From: Lentibacillus daqui | Lineage (GTDB): Bacteria; Bacillota; Bacilli; Bacillales; Amphibacillaceae | Assembly: GCF_027186265.1 (NCBI RefSeq) | Contig: NZ_CP114176.1 | Span: forward strand, 2,728,001-2,792,000 | Direction of reading: 5' to 3' | DNA length: 64,000 bases | Shown here: positions 25,643-33,301 of the stretch, in pieces | How the letters are laid out: each line of letters opens with the position of its first letter | Position numbering within the stretch: position 1 is the stretch's first letter | Translations under genes and position numbers: made by a program | The notes under the pieces: model-generated | The model's input: only the letters and a program-made list of their open reading frames with translations | Database searches by the model: none | Told to the model about the DNA's origin: nothing

Positions 25643-26572
25643 TTAATCAGTCCGAATAAATGGAATTCCCCATACTTCTACATACTTTTTAATCAAAAAA
25701 AATACTAAATAACCAACACACGCAAAAATAAACGTTGGAACGCTAAAAAGCGGACTAATAAACTCTCCCATCGAACGATTTTCGATAAATGTATCGTAAG
25801 GAAGGTTTTTTCGATACATAATTGGAATAAATCGTTTACCTTTGTACCTATTGTATGTAGCCGACGAAACGTTCTTTTTTGTTTTATACAATGTACCATC
25901 TTTATCTGTGTATTGATAGGTTAATGTGTACGTAACAATAGGAACTTTCGGATTAGCTATTCGTTCTTTTTCATATTTAAGTAACTCTGCAGCCGCATTC
26001 GTTTTCCCAAAGGGTACCACTTTATACACAACATTTTTCACAACTAGCAAAAGCAGCATTGACAATGACAAGATAAAAATGATCATTCCCACTCGTTTAA
26101 GTATATCAGGTTGTTTTTTATTTCTTGTAAAAGGCGCCACTATAACATTTTTAAATTGTTCTTTCCTTTCGTCCATCCATTTAAACCATCTCATCTGTCC
26201 AAATATTTCAGATGCAAACATGTAAACCAAAGCAAACAACAAACATAAAAATAACATCGTAATCATCGAGGCCAACAGAAAATCTTTAAGGGAGATTTGA
26301 TTAAAAAACGTTTTAAATGTATCGCCTTTTTCTAGTGAAAGAAAATCATTCTTAAAAATGCGCTGTATATTTCCGTTCGATAAATGTACGTAATATTGAG
26401 GCCCGAAATAGAGGCCTTTACTTGTGTAAGCATCTTCAACAAGCCCCACTTCATTTTCTTCAAATAATTTCGGTATATTGGAGGCAATTACTGTAATAAC
26501 CGTTAACAATAAAAATGAAAATAGTAATAAAAAAAACCAATTAAATAATGCCTTCTTTATTTTTTTCCACAT
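25643..26572 (-). CDS. Membrane protein of unknown function in the immunity array
   Basis: 309 residues. Helices are at about 10-32, 98-120, 160-182 and 275-298; a soluble part between the last two includes YTDKDGTLYKTKKNVSSATY and FIPIMYRKNLPYDTFI, reminiscent of DUF3592-type folds. It lies between two DUF443 units in the same orientation. I suggest, from place only, that it is an immunity protein to another membrane-acting toxin. Confidence 0.55.
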   Translation of the reverse strand: MWKKIKKALFNWFFLLLFSFLLLTVITVIASNIPKLFEENEVGLVEDAYTSKGLYFGPQYYVHLSNGNIQRIFKNDFLSLEKGDTFKTFFNQISLKDFLLASMITMLFLCLLFALVYMFASEIFGQMRWFKWMDERKEQFKNVIVAPFTRNKKQPDILKRVGMIIFILSLSMLLLLVVKNVVYKVVPFGKTNAAAELLKYEKERIANPKVPIVTYTLTYQYTDKDGTLYKTKKNVSSATYNRYKGKRFIPIMYRKNLPYDTFIENRSMGEFISPLFSVPTFIFACVGYLVFFLIKKYVEVWGIPFIRTD

Positions 26573-26758
26573 ATTACTTATAATCCCTTCTTACTTAAAC
26601 ATTACATAGATTAATTGTGTTTCCTTCCAATCATTCATGAAATGCATCAGGAATAATACGAAGCGTCAACATATAAATTACATAATATCCCTGAAAATGA
26701 CGTTAATCTTTTCATTAAAAAAGCGTCTTACCGTAAAAACTTTACTCAACAAAACGGC

Positions 26759-27445
26759 TCAATTGAAACGTGACCTTTCTCTCACAACTACGTTTACTTT
26801 AGAAACACCTTTAAACTTTACGGTATTTTGACCCACTCCTGCCGTCAAAACGTGGACAATATATAAAAACCCCAAAGAACCTATTGTAAATAAAAGGGTT
26901 ATAACATTCGATGCCACAATAGATAAGTAACAAAGTGCTAAGGTTGAAACCATAGCAATGAGATATGTGAATAGGATTTGAGAAAAGTGTTTAAAGGACT
27001 GAGGTCTAATCCACAATTTGCTTTTAGGTAGCTGCTCAAGACCCACTACTTTTTGCAGTTTCTTTTTACATCGATAATTTATTGTTACGATCATTACAAT
27101 CACAGATATTACAAGAAGACTAAGAATCACAGAATTAACCAATGTATTGTCCGGAAGAGCAAGAATATCTCCCAATGGTCTTAACATGGTCGCTATAAAA
27201 ATGCCGATGCCTGCGCTTATTGGACCCGAATTTCCAGTGTCTTTTTGGTTTACTTCCGGCGATTTCAATTTTCCCACGATATTCGGCTCGTTCACTTTAT
27301 AAACCGGATTCGGCAACATCCAATAGAAAAATGGGAATATAATTTTCCAAAGAGAACGTCCCATGTCCATAATATAATCTTCCCCATTAATGGTAAGAAT
27401 TCTATACCGGATGTTTTTATATGCACCTTGTACCTTACACTTCAT
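26759..27445 (-). CDS. DUF443 membrane protein, TsaI-like, copy 2
   Basis: 228 residues, starting MKCKVQGAYKNIRYRILTIN with GGAG nine bases upstream. It shares the soluble N-terminus (MDMGRSLWKIIFPFFYWMLP) and the helix pattern of the copies at 24689 and 29708 but has a longer basic C-terminus (VVVRERSRFN). Preceded by a duplicated toxin tail (27478-27498). A 186-base gap upstream of the 309-residue membrane gene holds nothing I can name. Confidence 0.73.
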   Translation of the reverse strand: MKCKVQGAYKNIRYRILTINGEDYIMDMGRSLWKIIFPFFYWMLPNPVYKVNEPNIVGKLKSPEVNQKDTGNSGPISAGIGIFIATMLRPLGDILALPDNTLVNSVILSLLVISVIVMIVTINYRCKKKLQKVVGLEQLPKSKLWIRPQSFKHFSQILFTYLIAMVSTLALCYLSIVASNVITLLFTIGSLGFLYIVHVLTAGVGQNTVKFKGVSKVNVVVRERSRFN

Positions 27446-27477
27446 TTAACGATTCTCCATTTCATTGGTTAATTGCA

Positions 27478-27678
27478 TTAAGAAAACGGATTGATAAAAT
27501 TTTCTTCATTAAAGTAAAATACACTGTCGGGATCCAAACCTTTCGGGTAAAAGCACCCTGAGTAGTCATACCATTTCCCTTCTTCTGTTCCCCTGATGGA
27601 AGAACAGAGCCTCTATTTAAGATCATTTAGCTTATTTGTCCCCTTTCTTAAATATACAATTGATCCAATTGGTAACAT
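27478..27678 (-). pseudogene. Broken DUF4176 gene fused to a toxin-tail copy
   Basis: From the ATG at 27678 the minus strand reads MLPIGSIVYLRKGTNKL, then shifts frame. Near its end VFYFNEEN, which occurs in intact DUF4176 copies, runs directly into FINPFS and a stop (27478), the toxin tail. The junction shows recombination between a DUF4176 gene and the toxin 3' end. Confidence 0.7.
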
Positions 27679-27753
27679 GAATATTCTCCTTCTGATATTC
27701 TTGGTATCCTCCCTCTTTTGTAAGTTGAAAACACTTCTCTATTGTATTCAACA

Positions 27754-28241
27754 TTAAACTGCCGTTTTTTTATCACCCTTAAATTTCACAGTAGTAGTAC
27801 CCATGGTCACGGCAACAGGACTAGCAATAAGTGAAAAAAAGCGCCTACTATAAAAATCTGCGCTACGATATCCGGATCCAAAATAGAAAAATAACAAAAC
27901 AGCAGAGTTAAACCCATGAAAAAGAAATAAACAAATATCAGTTGAAAAAAGTGCTTAACAGAATTCGGCCTAATCCATATTTTATCTGTTTCCAAATCTT
28001 CAAGTTTTACAACATGGTATAATTTCTTCTTAAATTTGTATAAAGATGTGAACAATGCAAACGTGAGTATGACGACCAGGATAAGAATCGCAGAATTAAT
28101 TAATAGCGTATCCGGAAGAGAAAAGTATTCTGCCAAAGGCTCTAAAAGAGATGCTAAAAGCACACCAATTCCCGCTCCTAATGTGTAATGATAATAAAAT
28201 TGTTTAATTTTGGAACTCAAACAACGCATTGCACCGTCCAT
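27754..28241 (-). pseudogene. Truncated and frameshifted DUF443 gene
   Basis: A 144-codon ORF has the DUF443 membrane half (LLINSAILILVVILTFALF, KIWIRPNSVKHFFQ) but no conserved N-terminus. Past its stop another frame continues with TTTVKFKGDKKTAV, the normal family end. The missing 5' end abuts the repeat-flanked mepB segment. Confidence 0.7.
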
Positions 28242-28995
28242 ATTTATGGATGGTGTAAAAATAAAGTTGTTTAATTTCTTGTGGAATGCTTAAAACGAAC
28301 TTATGGAAGTAACAATAAAGTCGTTTAAAAATCAAGTCCTTATGCTACAATCGCACCAGTTTGGAGAGGATTAAAGCGAATACAGTTCTATTATTTTGTC
28401 TATGTGTAATTTACTCGGATCACTCATATCAACAAAATAAGGCAACTGCCATTTTTGAGTTTTCATAGCTTGCTTACTAGTTGGTTTATCCCAGCTGGAA
28501 TAAACTCTTATTGCCATTTTCCCCTTTGCCGAACTGGACCTAAGGATATTCTGTTTGAAAAGAATTTCTTTTGGAAAAATAAATTGTCCAAACTCACCAT
28601 CGTCTTTAAAAGTAGTTATAACTAATAAATCAGGTGCTTCCTCATATGTAAAGGGTTGGTTTTTATTGTTTTCATCTTTTTCCCAAAAAGCAACAAACTG
28701 CCCTACTTTGGTGGGGGTTATATTTGCAACTCTAAAACGAACTGTTTTCGAAGATAATCGAAATGTTGTACCAGCGCCATACTTAGAGTTTTGCTTTTCT
28801 TCTTGAATCGACTTTACAGTTAAGCCATTTGGCTCGTAAATCATTTTATTTACATAATTTAATGCTGTATAAAAATCATTCATTATTCCACCTCAAAATT
28901 TCCACCAATCTGGCTCCGTTAATTGAAAAAGTAAACCAAAGTTTTTAAACAACTTTATTGTAACTTAAACAACTTTATTTATAATTAAAGAACTA
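28194..28995. mobile_element. mepB cassette flanked by inverted AT-rich repeats
   Basis: Left of mepB three copies of ATAAAGTTGTTTAA-like sequence occur (28195, 28261 and 28315). Right of it two or three copies occur in the opposite orientation (TTAAACAACTTTATT near 28947 and 28966, and a weaker one near 28984). The block ends within a DUF443 pseudogene on one side. Multiple inverted sites around a single cargo gene look like a cassette for a site-specific recombinase; none is encoded here. Confidence 0.45.
28371..28883 (-). CDS. MepB family protein
   Basis: 170 residues. VYSSWDKPTSKQAMKTQKWQ near the C-terminus, VANITPTKVGQFVAFWEKD and FGQFIFPKEIL match the MepB family (PF08877), first noted beside the S. 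aureus mepRA efflux genes. Its function is unknown. It sits within the type VII immunity array but is flanked by inverted repeats, so it may be a passenger rather than part of the array. Confidence 0.75.
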   Translation of the reverse strand: MNDFYTALNYVNKMIYEPNGLTVKSIQEEKQNSKYGAGTTFRLSSKTVRFRVANITPTKVGQFVAFWEKDENNKNQPFTYEEAPDLLVITTFKDDGEFGQFIFPKEILFKQNILRSSSAKGKMAIRVYSSWDKPTSKQAMKTQKWQLPYFVDMSDPSKLHIDKIIELYSL

Positions 28996-29137
28996 TATTA
29001 TTACTCAACAGCTATTCAATTTACCTTGTTTCTCCGCCACTTTATGAATTGAAAAGGAAATAGTTTGTCCTGTATTGAAATACCTTACTGCAATAGAAGT
29101 AATACGTGGCGTTCTCCCGTCTTTAATATTATAAAAA

Positions 29138-29185
29138 CTTTCGCAAGAGTACCGGAGAAAGTACTGATTGCATTAATCTGACCAA
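29138..29185 (-). pseudogene. Short LXG-domain fragment
   Basis: The minus strand reads GQINAISTFSGTLAK, matching DQINAMSTFSGKTAK of the LXG protein at 31383-31820. Only about 16 codons remain. The rest of the 28884-29327 gap holds cassette repeats and short degenerate stretches. Confidence 0.6.
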
Positions 29186-29280
29186 TAATTTAATAGCCAA
29201 CACCTTGGAACAAGGTAGCAGTAACAAATAAACAATTCCAGTGCATACCCACTAACTCTATTATATGTAAATTCTAAGCA

Positions 29281-29312
29281 AAAGAAGCATATCGTTCATA
29301 TGCCTCTTTTTA
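29281..29312 (-). terminator. Terminator after the DUF4176 gene (copy 2)
   Basis: Hairpin AAAGAGGCATATG/CATATGCTTCTTT on the minus strand, paralogous to the one at 24247-24278. Confidence 0.6.
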
Positions 29313-29327
29313 AATATCCATTTTGTT

Positions 29328-29636
29328 TTATTCCATTGGCCCAGTAACGGTTCCCTTTTTGATATTTGCTTTATTTTCTTCTAACCTGTCATGAAAGATC
29401 TTTTGGAAACGTTCTTCTTCATCGTCCTTAAAACCTTCAAATACAATTTTATCTATATTTTCTTCATTAAAATAGAATACATTATTAGGATCCAGTCCTT
29501 GTGGATAAATACACCCCGAGTAGTCATACCATATCCCTTCTCCTTCCGTTTCCCCTGACGGAAGAATGGGGCCTCTGTTCAAGATCATTAATTTACTCGT
29601 TCCTTCTCTCAGATATACAATCGATCCAATTGGCAA
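29328..29636 (-). CDS. DUF4176 protein, copy 2
   Basis: 102 residues, nearly identical to the protein at 24294 (same start PIGSIVYL and same YFNEENID and FKDDEEERFQ segments). Follows the DUF443 gene nearest the toxin. The start may be the ATG just before PIGS, with AGGAGA upstream. The pair has been copied as a unit with DUF443. Confidence 0.75.
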   Translation of the reverse strand: MPIGSIVYLREGTSKLMILNRGPILPSGETEGEGIWYDYSGCIYPQGLDPNNVFYFNEENIDKIVFEGFKDDEEERFQKIFHDRLEENKANIKKGTVTGPME

Positions 29637-29707
29637 GATGAATGTTCTCCTCTCTCGTTTTTTGGTACTTCCTTCGTAATTGAAAATATTTTATTCCTTG
29701 TTCAGCA

Positions 29708-30367
29708 TTAAACCGCTGTTCTTTTGCCACCCTTGAATTTCACAGGAGTAATACCTACTGGTGTTATAAAAATATTGGTATACAGTAAAGCAAACAAAAT
29801 AACCATTGTAAAAAATAGTGTTACGACATCGGGATATGCAATTGACAAGTAAAAAAACACTGTGTTTAATAGCAAAACAAAAAGATAGGTTAATAAACCC
29901 TGCAAAAAATGTTTAAAAGACTTAGGTCTTATCCATAATTTATCTATTGATAACTCCTCAAGGTTAACAGTGCGATACAGCTTTTTTTTTAGCTTGTGAT
30001 TTAAAAATGCAAACAATACTAATACGATTAATACAAGGATACCAAGAATCACAGAATTGATTAGCGGGGTATCCGGGAGAGCGAAGTAATCTGCCAAAGA
30101 TTTTAAAAGAGTCGCTAAGAAAATGCCAACACCCGCTCCCAATATACTGGAATGTCCTGTTTTTGTTTGATTTACTTCTGGTGACTTCAGTTTTTCAGTT
30201 ATATTTGGATCATCCACTTTGAAAACTGCATTCGGAAACATCCAGAAAAACAATGGGAATACAATTTTCCAAAAAGAACTTCCCGTATCCAGGATATACC
30301 CTTCCCCATCAATAGTCAGAATTCTATACCGGAGGTTTTTAAATGCACCTTGTACCTTACAATTCAT
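29708..30367 (-). CDS. DUF443 membrane protein, TsaI-like, copy 3 (next to the toxin)
   Basis: About 219 residues from MNCKVQGAFKNLRYRILTID. Soluble N-terminal part, then helices at WKIVFPLFFWMFP, GVGIFLATLLKSLADYF, SVILGILVLIVLVLFAFL, LLTYLFVLLLNTVFFYLS and VVTLFFTMVILFALLYTNIF. It starts 32 bases after the toxin stop codon, the position of TsaI relative to TspA in S. aureus. The most likely cognate immunity protein. Confidence 0.78.
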   Translation of the reverse strand: MNCKVQGAFKNLRYRILTIDGEGYILDTGSSFWKIVFPLFFWMFPNAVFKVDDPNITEKLKSPEVNQTKTGHSSILGAGVGIFLATLLKSLADYFALPDTPLINSVILGILVLIVLVLFAFLNHKLKKKLYRTVNLEELSIDKLWIRPKSFKHFLQGLLTYLFVLLLNTVFFYLSIAYPDVVTLFFTMVILFALLYTNIFITPVGITPVKFKGGKRTAV

Positions 30368-30399
30368 TTGACGATCCCCCATTTCATTCAATTAGTACA

Positions 30400-31386
30400 T
30401 TAGGAAAATGGATTGATGAAATCAAGACCACCTTTAAAAGCCTCGCCAGCACCATCAATCATATTACTTACTCCCTCTTTTACATCGTTCTTGAAATCGC
30501 TAAGGCTGTCCGTGAACTCGTCCACTTTTTCACCCGCCCACTCCACTCCATCTTGAATGTGCATAACGTTATTATCATAAAGTTTATTAAAACCCCACGT
30601 TGCAACAGTAGCCCCTGCTATACCGGCTGCTACTGCCCATCCTCCTGGATTAGTCCCCAGAAGGGCGGCCCCTCCAGCAACAAAACCCGTTCCTAACGTA
30701 TCTCCTAACATACCTGCTCCTACTTTTCCGGCAGTATGTGTTACAGCTTGACCTGACGTCATGTTATTATTATCCATATCATCATACATTCCATAAAAAA
30801 CATCTCCCACCATAAACGCTCCGCCTATAGAATTGCCGGCTTTTACGATGTTTTCTCCATTCTTTATGATATTTTTCCCGTTCTCCATAAGGTAATTAGG
30901 CAAACCTTTTTCGGGGAGTTCGCCATTCATCATTTTAACGATTTTACCTCTATCTTGTACCTTTATACCATCTGCTTTCACTTTTTTTCCTTGCTCCGTA
31001 ATACCTTTTTCTATATACTTCGCAATCATACCTTCACCAGACAGTGTTCCAATTTCTTTCGCGTTTTCTATTATAAAATTCCAAACAGTCTTAGATTCTG
31101 TATCCTTTCCATTTTGAATATCTTTCAGTCCCGATACAATATCATCGTATTGATCTTTGCTGATCTCATCGTTTTTCAATTTTGTATAGGCCTTTTGCAA
31201 GTATGTACGCGAATCTGCATCAAGATCTTTTATCGCCTCATCTCGGATGTCTTTGGCCTTTTCGATTTCCGCTTCCCTCTGTTTCCCCTCATTATAATCC
31301 TTTAAAGCTGCTAACCCAACATCCGTAGATTTACTTTTATAATCAGTAAATCGAGCCTCACCATCACTCGTGTTAGCTCTGTTCAT
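30400..31386 (-). CDS. TspA-like toxin C-terminal part (LXG toxin, separated from its LXG domain)
   Basis: 328 residues. An acidic helical N-terminal part (FTDYKSKSTDVGLAALKDYN and DEAIKDLDADSRTY) is followed by a glycine-rich hydrophobic region at about 190-275 (VGAGMLGDTLGTGFVAGGAA, GGWAVAAGIAGATVATWGF) like the glycine-zipper end of the membrane-depolarising toxin TspA. Its ATG overlaps the LXG ORF by four bases. The sequence before that ATG reads PFLIEVA in frame, which looks like the continuation of an LXG protein, so the two ORFs were probably one gene. If unfused, the toxin has lost its secretion domain. Confidence 0.7.
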   Translation of the reverse strand: MNRANTSDGEARFTDYKSKSTDVGLAALKDYNEGKQREAEIEKAKDIRDEAIKDLDADSRTYLQKAYTKLKNDEISKDQYDDIVSGLKDIQNGKDTESKTVWNFIIENAKEIGTLSGEGMIAKYIEKGITEQGKKVKADGIKVQDRGKIVKMMNGELPEKGLPNYLMENGKNIIKNGENIVKAGNSIGGAFMVGDVFYGMYDDMDNNNMTSGQAVTHTAGKVGAGMLGDTLGTGFVAGGAALLGTNPGGWAVAAGIAGATVATWGFNKLYDNNVMHIQDGVEWAGEKVDEFTDSLSDFKNDVKEGVSNMIDGAGEAFKGGLDFINPFS

Positions 31387-31820
31387 AGCGACTTCAATAA
31401 GGAAGGGGAAGTTGCGCTACTAATATCCGCTACACTGCTAATAGTATCGTATATGGACTCGTGTTCATCAAGTAAATCTTGGTAATCATCGTTTACATCT
31501 TCTGCTGTATCATTTAAATAGTTACTCTGAATAATTGCTAACTTACTAGAATCGACATTTGATTCAAATGTATCTAAGTGCTTCTTTAAATTATTTTCCA
31601 GATCTGTAAATAAACCATTAAAGGCTTCCAGAATGGTTTTATGTAGGTCGTTAAAATAACCCTTTGCTTCTTTTGCTGTCTTTCCCGAGAAAGTACTCAT
31701 TGCATTAATCTGATCGATACTTTCTTGCACATCATCTAGGCTTGATTGAATATCCTCGGACATCGTTTTCAAGTCATCCGAGAAGTCAATAACCTCTGAT
31801 ATGTCTACCTTATGCCCCAT
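31383..31820 (-). CDS. LXG domain (type VII effector targeting domain), now a separate ORF
   Basis: 145 residues: MGHKVDISEVIDFSDDLKTM, INAMSTFSGKTAKEAKGYF and ILEAFNGLFTDLENNLKKHL are typical of the first 140 residues of an LXG domain (PF04740), a long helical hairpin that with Lap partners is recognised by the type VII machinery. The frame ends at SLLKSL. A family-typical segment of roughly 40 residues before the toxin part is missing, which fits an internal deletion that also shifted the frame. Confidence 0.75.
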   Translation of the reverse strand: MGHKVDISEVIDFSDDLKTMSEDIQSSLDDVQESIDQINAMSTFSGKTAKEAKGYFNDLHKTILEAFNGLFTDLENNLKKHLDTFESNVDSSKLAIIQSNYLNDTAEDVNDDYQDLLDEHESIYDTISSVADISSATSPSLLKSL

Positions 31821-31837
31821 TTAAACCCCTCCAATAA

Positions 31838-32143
31838 TTATACCATTGGTTGCGCACCGGTTACATTGGCGGTGGATAATTCCGCCAGCTTTTCATCATT
31901 TTCTTCTATTTTTTCTCCAACATTCTCCAATGTATCAATATCTGAATGGAGAAGTGTTTTATATTTTTGTAACAGTTCGATCGCTTCAATTGTGTTTTTT
32001 AAGTCATTTTTAAACGGTTTAATATTTGTTTTTTCAAATGTACGACCTGTTTTAATCCCACTTTCAATACTGGTAACCGAAGATCTTAATTTTTCAACTT
32101 TTGAACGGAATTCCCCTAATTGAATACCAACTTCTTCTCCCAT
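31838..32143 (-). CDS. Lap-type helper, TIGR04197/YwqI-like type VII protein
   Basis: 101 residues, all helical: IQLGEFRSKVEKLRSSVTSI and NDLKNTIEAIELLQKYKTLL. Matches the small helical proteins encoded just before LXG toxins (YwqI/Lap group) that bind the LXG domain for secretion. Ribosome site GGAG overlaps the stop of the preceding gene. No cysteines or signal peptide. Confidence 0.72.
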   Translation of the reverse strand: MGEEVGIQLGEFRSKVEKLRSSVTSIESGIKTGRTFEKTNIKPFKNDLKNTIEAIELLQKYKTLLHSDIDTLENVGEKIEENDEKLAELSTANVTGAQPMV

Positions 32144-32148
32144 TCATC

Positions 32149-32558
32149 TCACTCCTTTTCCGCACTAGCAATCTGACTATTCAGCGAGTCAAGTGTAATT
32201 TCCAAGTTATGCAAACCGGTTGTAAGCGATGTTTTTAGTGACTCATACCGTTTAATGTCGTCCTGTATCGCCTCTTGGGCATCTTCCGTCTTGGAAATAT
32301 ACTCTTTCACACTTTTTTTGTATTCACTATAACGCTCCTCAAATTTATTCTCCTTCTCTCCTTTCCAACTGTCTTCAAACTGTCGATGGAACCTTTGGTA
32401 GATTGTAATACGGAAATGCTTTTTGCCAGTTTACCTGATGCCTTTTTCAACTTGGCTATTTTCTCCTCCAATTCCGCAATTTGTAACCGTGCACCATCCA
32501 TCCCTGCCAAAACAGTCGTTCTTTGCGCATTTAAACTGCTTAGTGTCGAACTGCTCAT
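32149..32558 (-). pseudogene. YwqH-like (DUF5082) type VII helper, frameshifted
   Basis: The first ORF has AELEEKIAKLKKASGKLAKS. After about 60 codons the correct frame moves by one base: it then reads DSWKGEKENKFEERYSEYKK and ends DSLNSQIASAEKE at 32149. Together these give a full DUF5082 protein of about 136 residues including the W-x-G turn. The uncorrected ORF ends early with an unrelated tail. First gene of the locus, so its loss could impair toxin export. Confidence 0.7.
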
Positions 32559-32649
32559 CTACTCATCTCCTCTGCTATAGAATTTTTATTTTCAAATGCC
32601 GATGATCCATAGCACTCATATGAACCTGCACCCCTGCATACAATGATAA

Positions 32650-32735
32650 TTTCCGAATGTGAAAATAAACCAATTAACCTAAATTATATGATACATCCAG
32701 CACACGTTCGAAGTGTCTTTTGATCTATTTGTTTT
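32650..32735 (-). promoter_or_regulatory. Conserved promoter region of type VII locus 1
   Basis: On the minus strand the -10 TATAAT (32688-32683) lies in a block of about 80 bases that is nearly the same at 53100-53180 upstream of the second locus. Shared parts include TTCGAA 18 bases before the -10, ATGTATCATATAATTTAG and AATTGGTTT after it. Conservation beyond the -10 and -35 suggests a bound regulator. Confidence 0.7.
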
Positions 32736-32840
32736 TTGGACAGCATTACTTTATTCCCAGTTACAGGAAGATGGTCAATACCCTGTCATCAAAACCCATT
32801 CGGTTGGTGTTCTTATACCCTGATCGACTTAAAGGTATTT

Positions 32841-32965
32841 ATCGGCGCAGCGGGTTTCGTTCTTTTATCGGCGGTTTTTCCACTTTCATCGGCGATTCCA
32901 AGCAATTTATCAGCGATTTCAGTCGGTTTATCAGCGCTTTTCGCTCTTTTATCAGCGATTCCTAA
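32841..32965. repeat. Intergenic array, 21-bp period (ATCAGCG/ATCGGCG core)
   Basis: The core starts at 32867, 32888, 32909, 32930 and 32951, exactly 21 bases apart, with one further unit at 32841 (26 bases). It is the same family as the 53404 array. It lies upstream of the type VII locus 1 promoter, in the 32559-33032 gap that otherwise holds only the leader. Confidence 0.82.
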
Positions 32966-33032
32966 AACCGGTGAACCTTTATGTGCCTTTTAACAACAAG
33001 AAAAAAAGGAGCCGCATTACGCTCCCTTTCCA

Positions 33033-33299
33033 CTAAACCTTGCTATATGAATCCTGAAACACAACCTCTCCATCCATCACCGTTAATTCTACTTTTGCTT
33101 CTTTGATTTCTTCTACTGGCACAGCAAACAGATTACGGTCAAGCACAATCACATCAGCAAGTTTGCCTTTTTCCAATGTACCTAGTTCATGTTCCCGGAA
33201 TCCTCCGTACGCTGAGCCAATGGTGTAATCACGTAATGCTTCTACCAAGATGATCTTTTCATCCGGATTCCAGCCATCTTTTGGATTGTCGGGATTCAC
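33033..33299 (-). pseudogene. C-terminal fragment of a YtcJ-like amidohydrolase
   Basis: 88 codons: AYGGFREHELGTLEKGKLAD and VELTVMDGEVVFQDS match the end of the intact amidohydrolase at 36675-38330 (FREDELGTLEEGKLAD). No metal-binding part remains, so it cannot be active. It directly follows the yhcX gene, pointing to a deletion or rearrangement. Confidence 0.75.
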
Positions 33300-33301
33300 C
33301 T

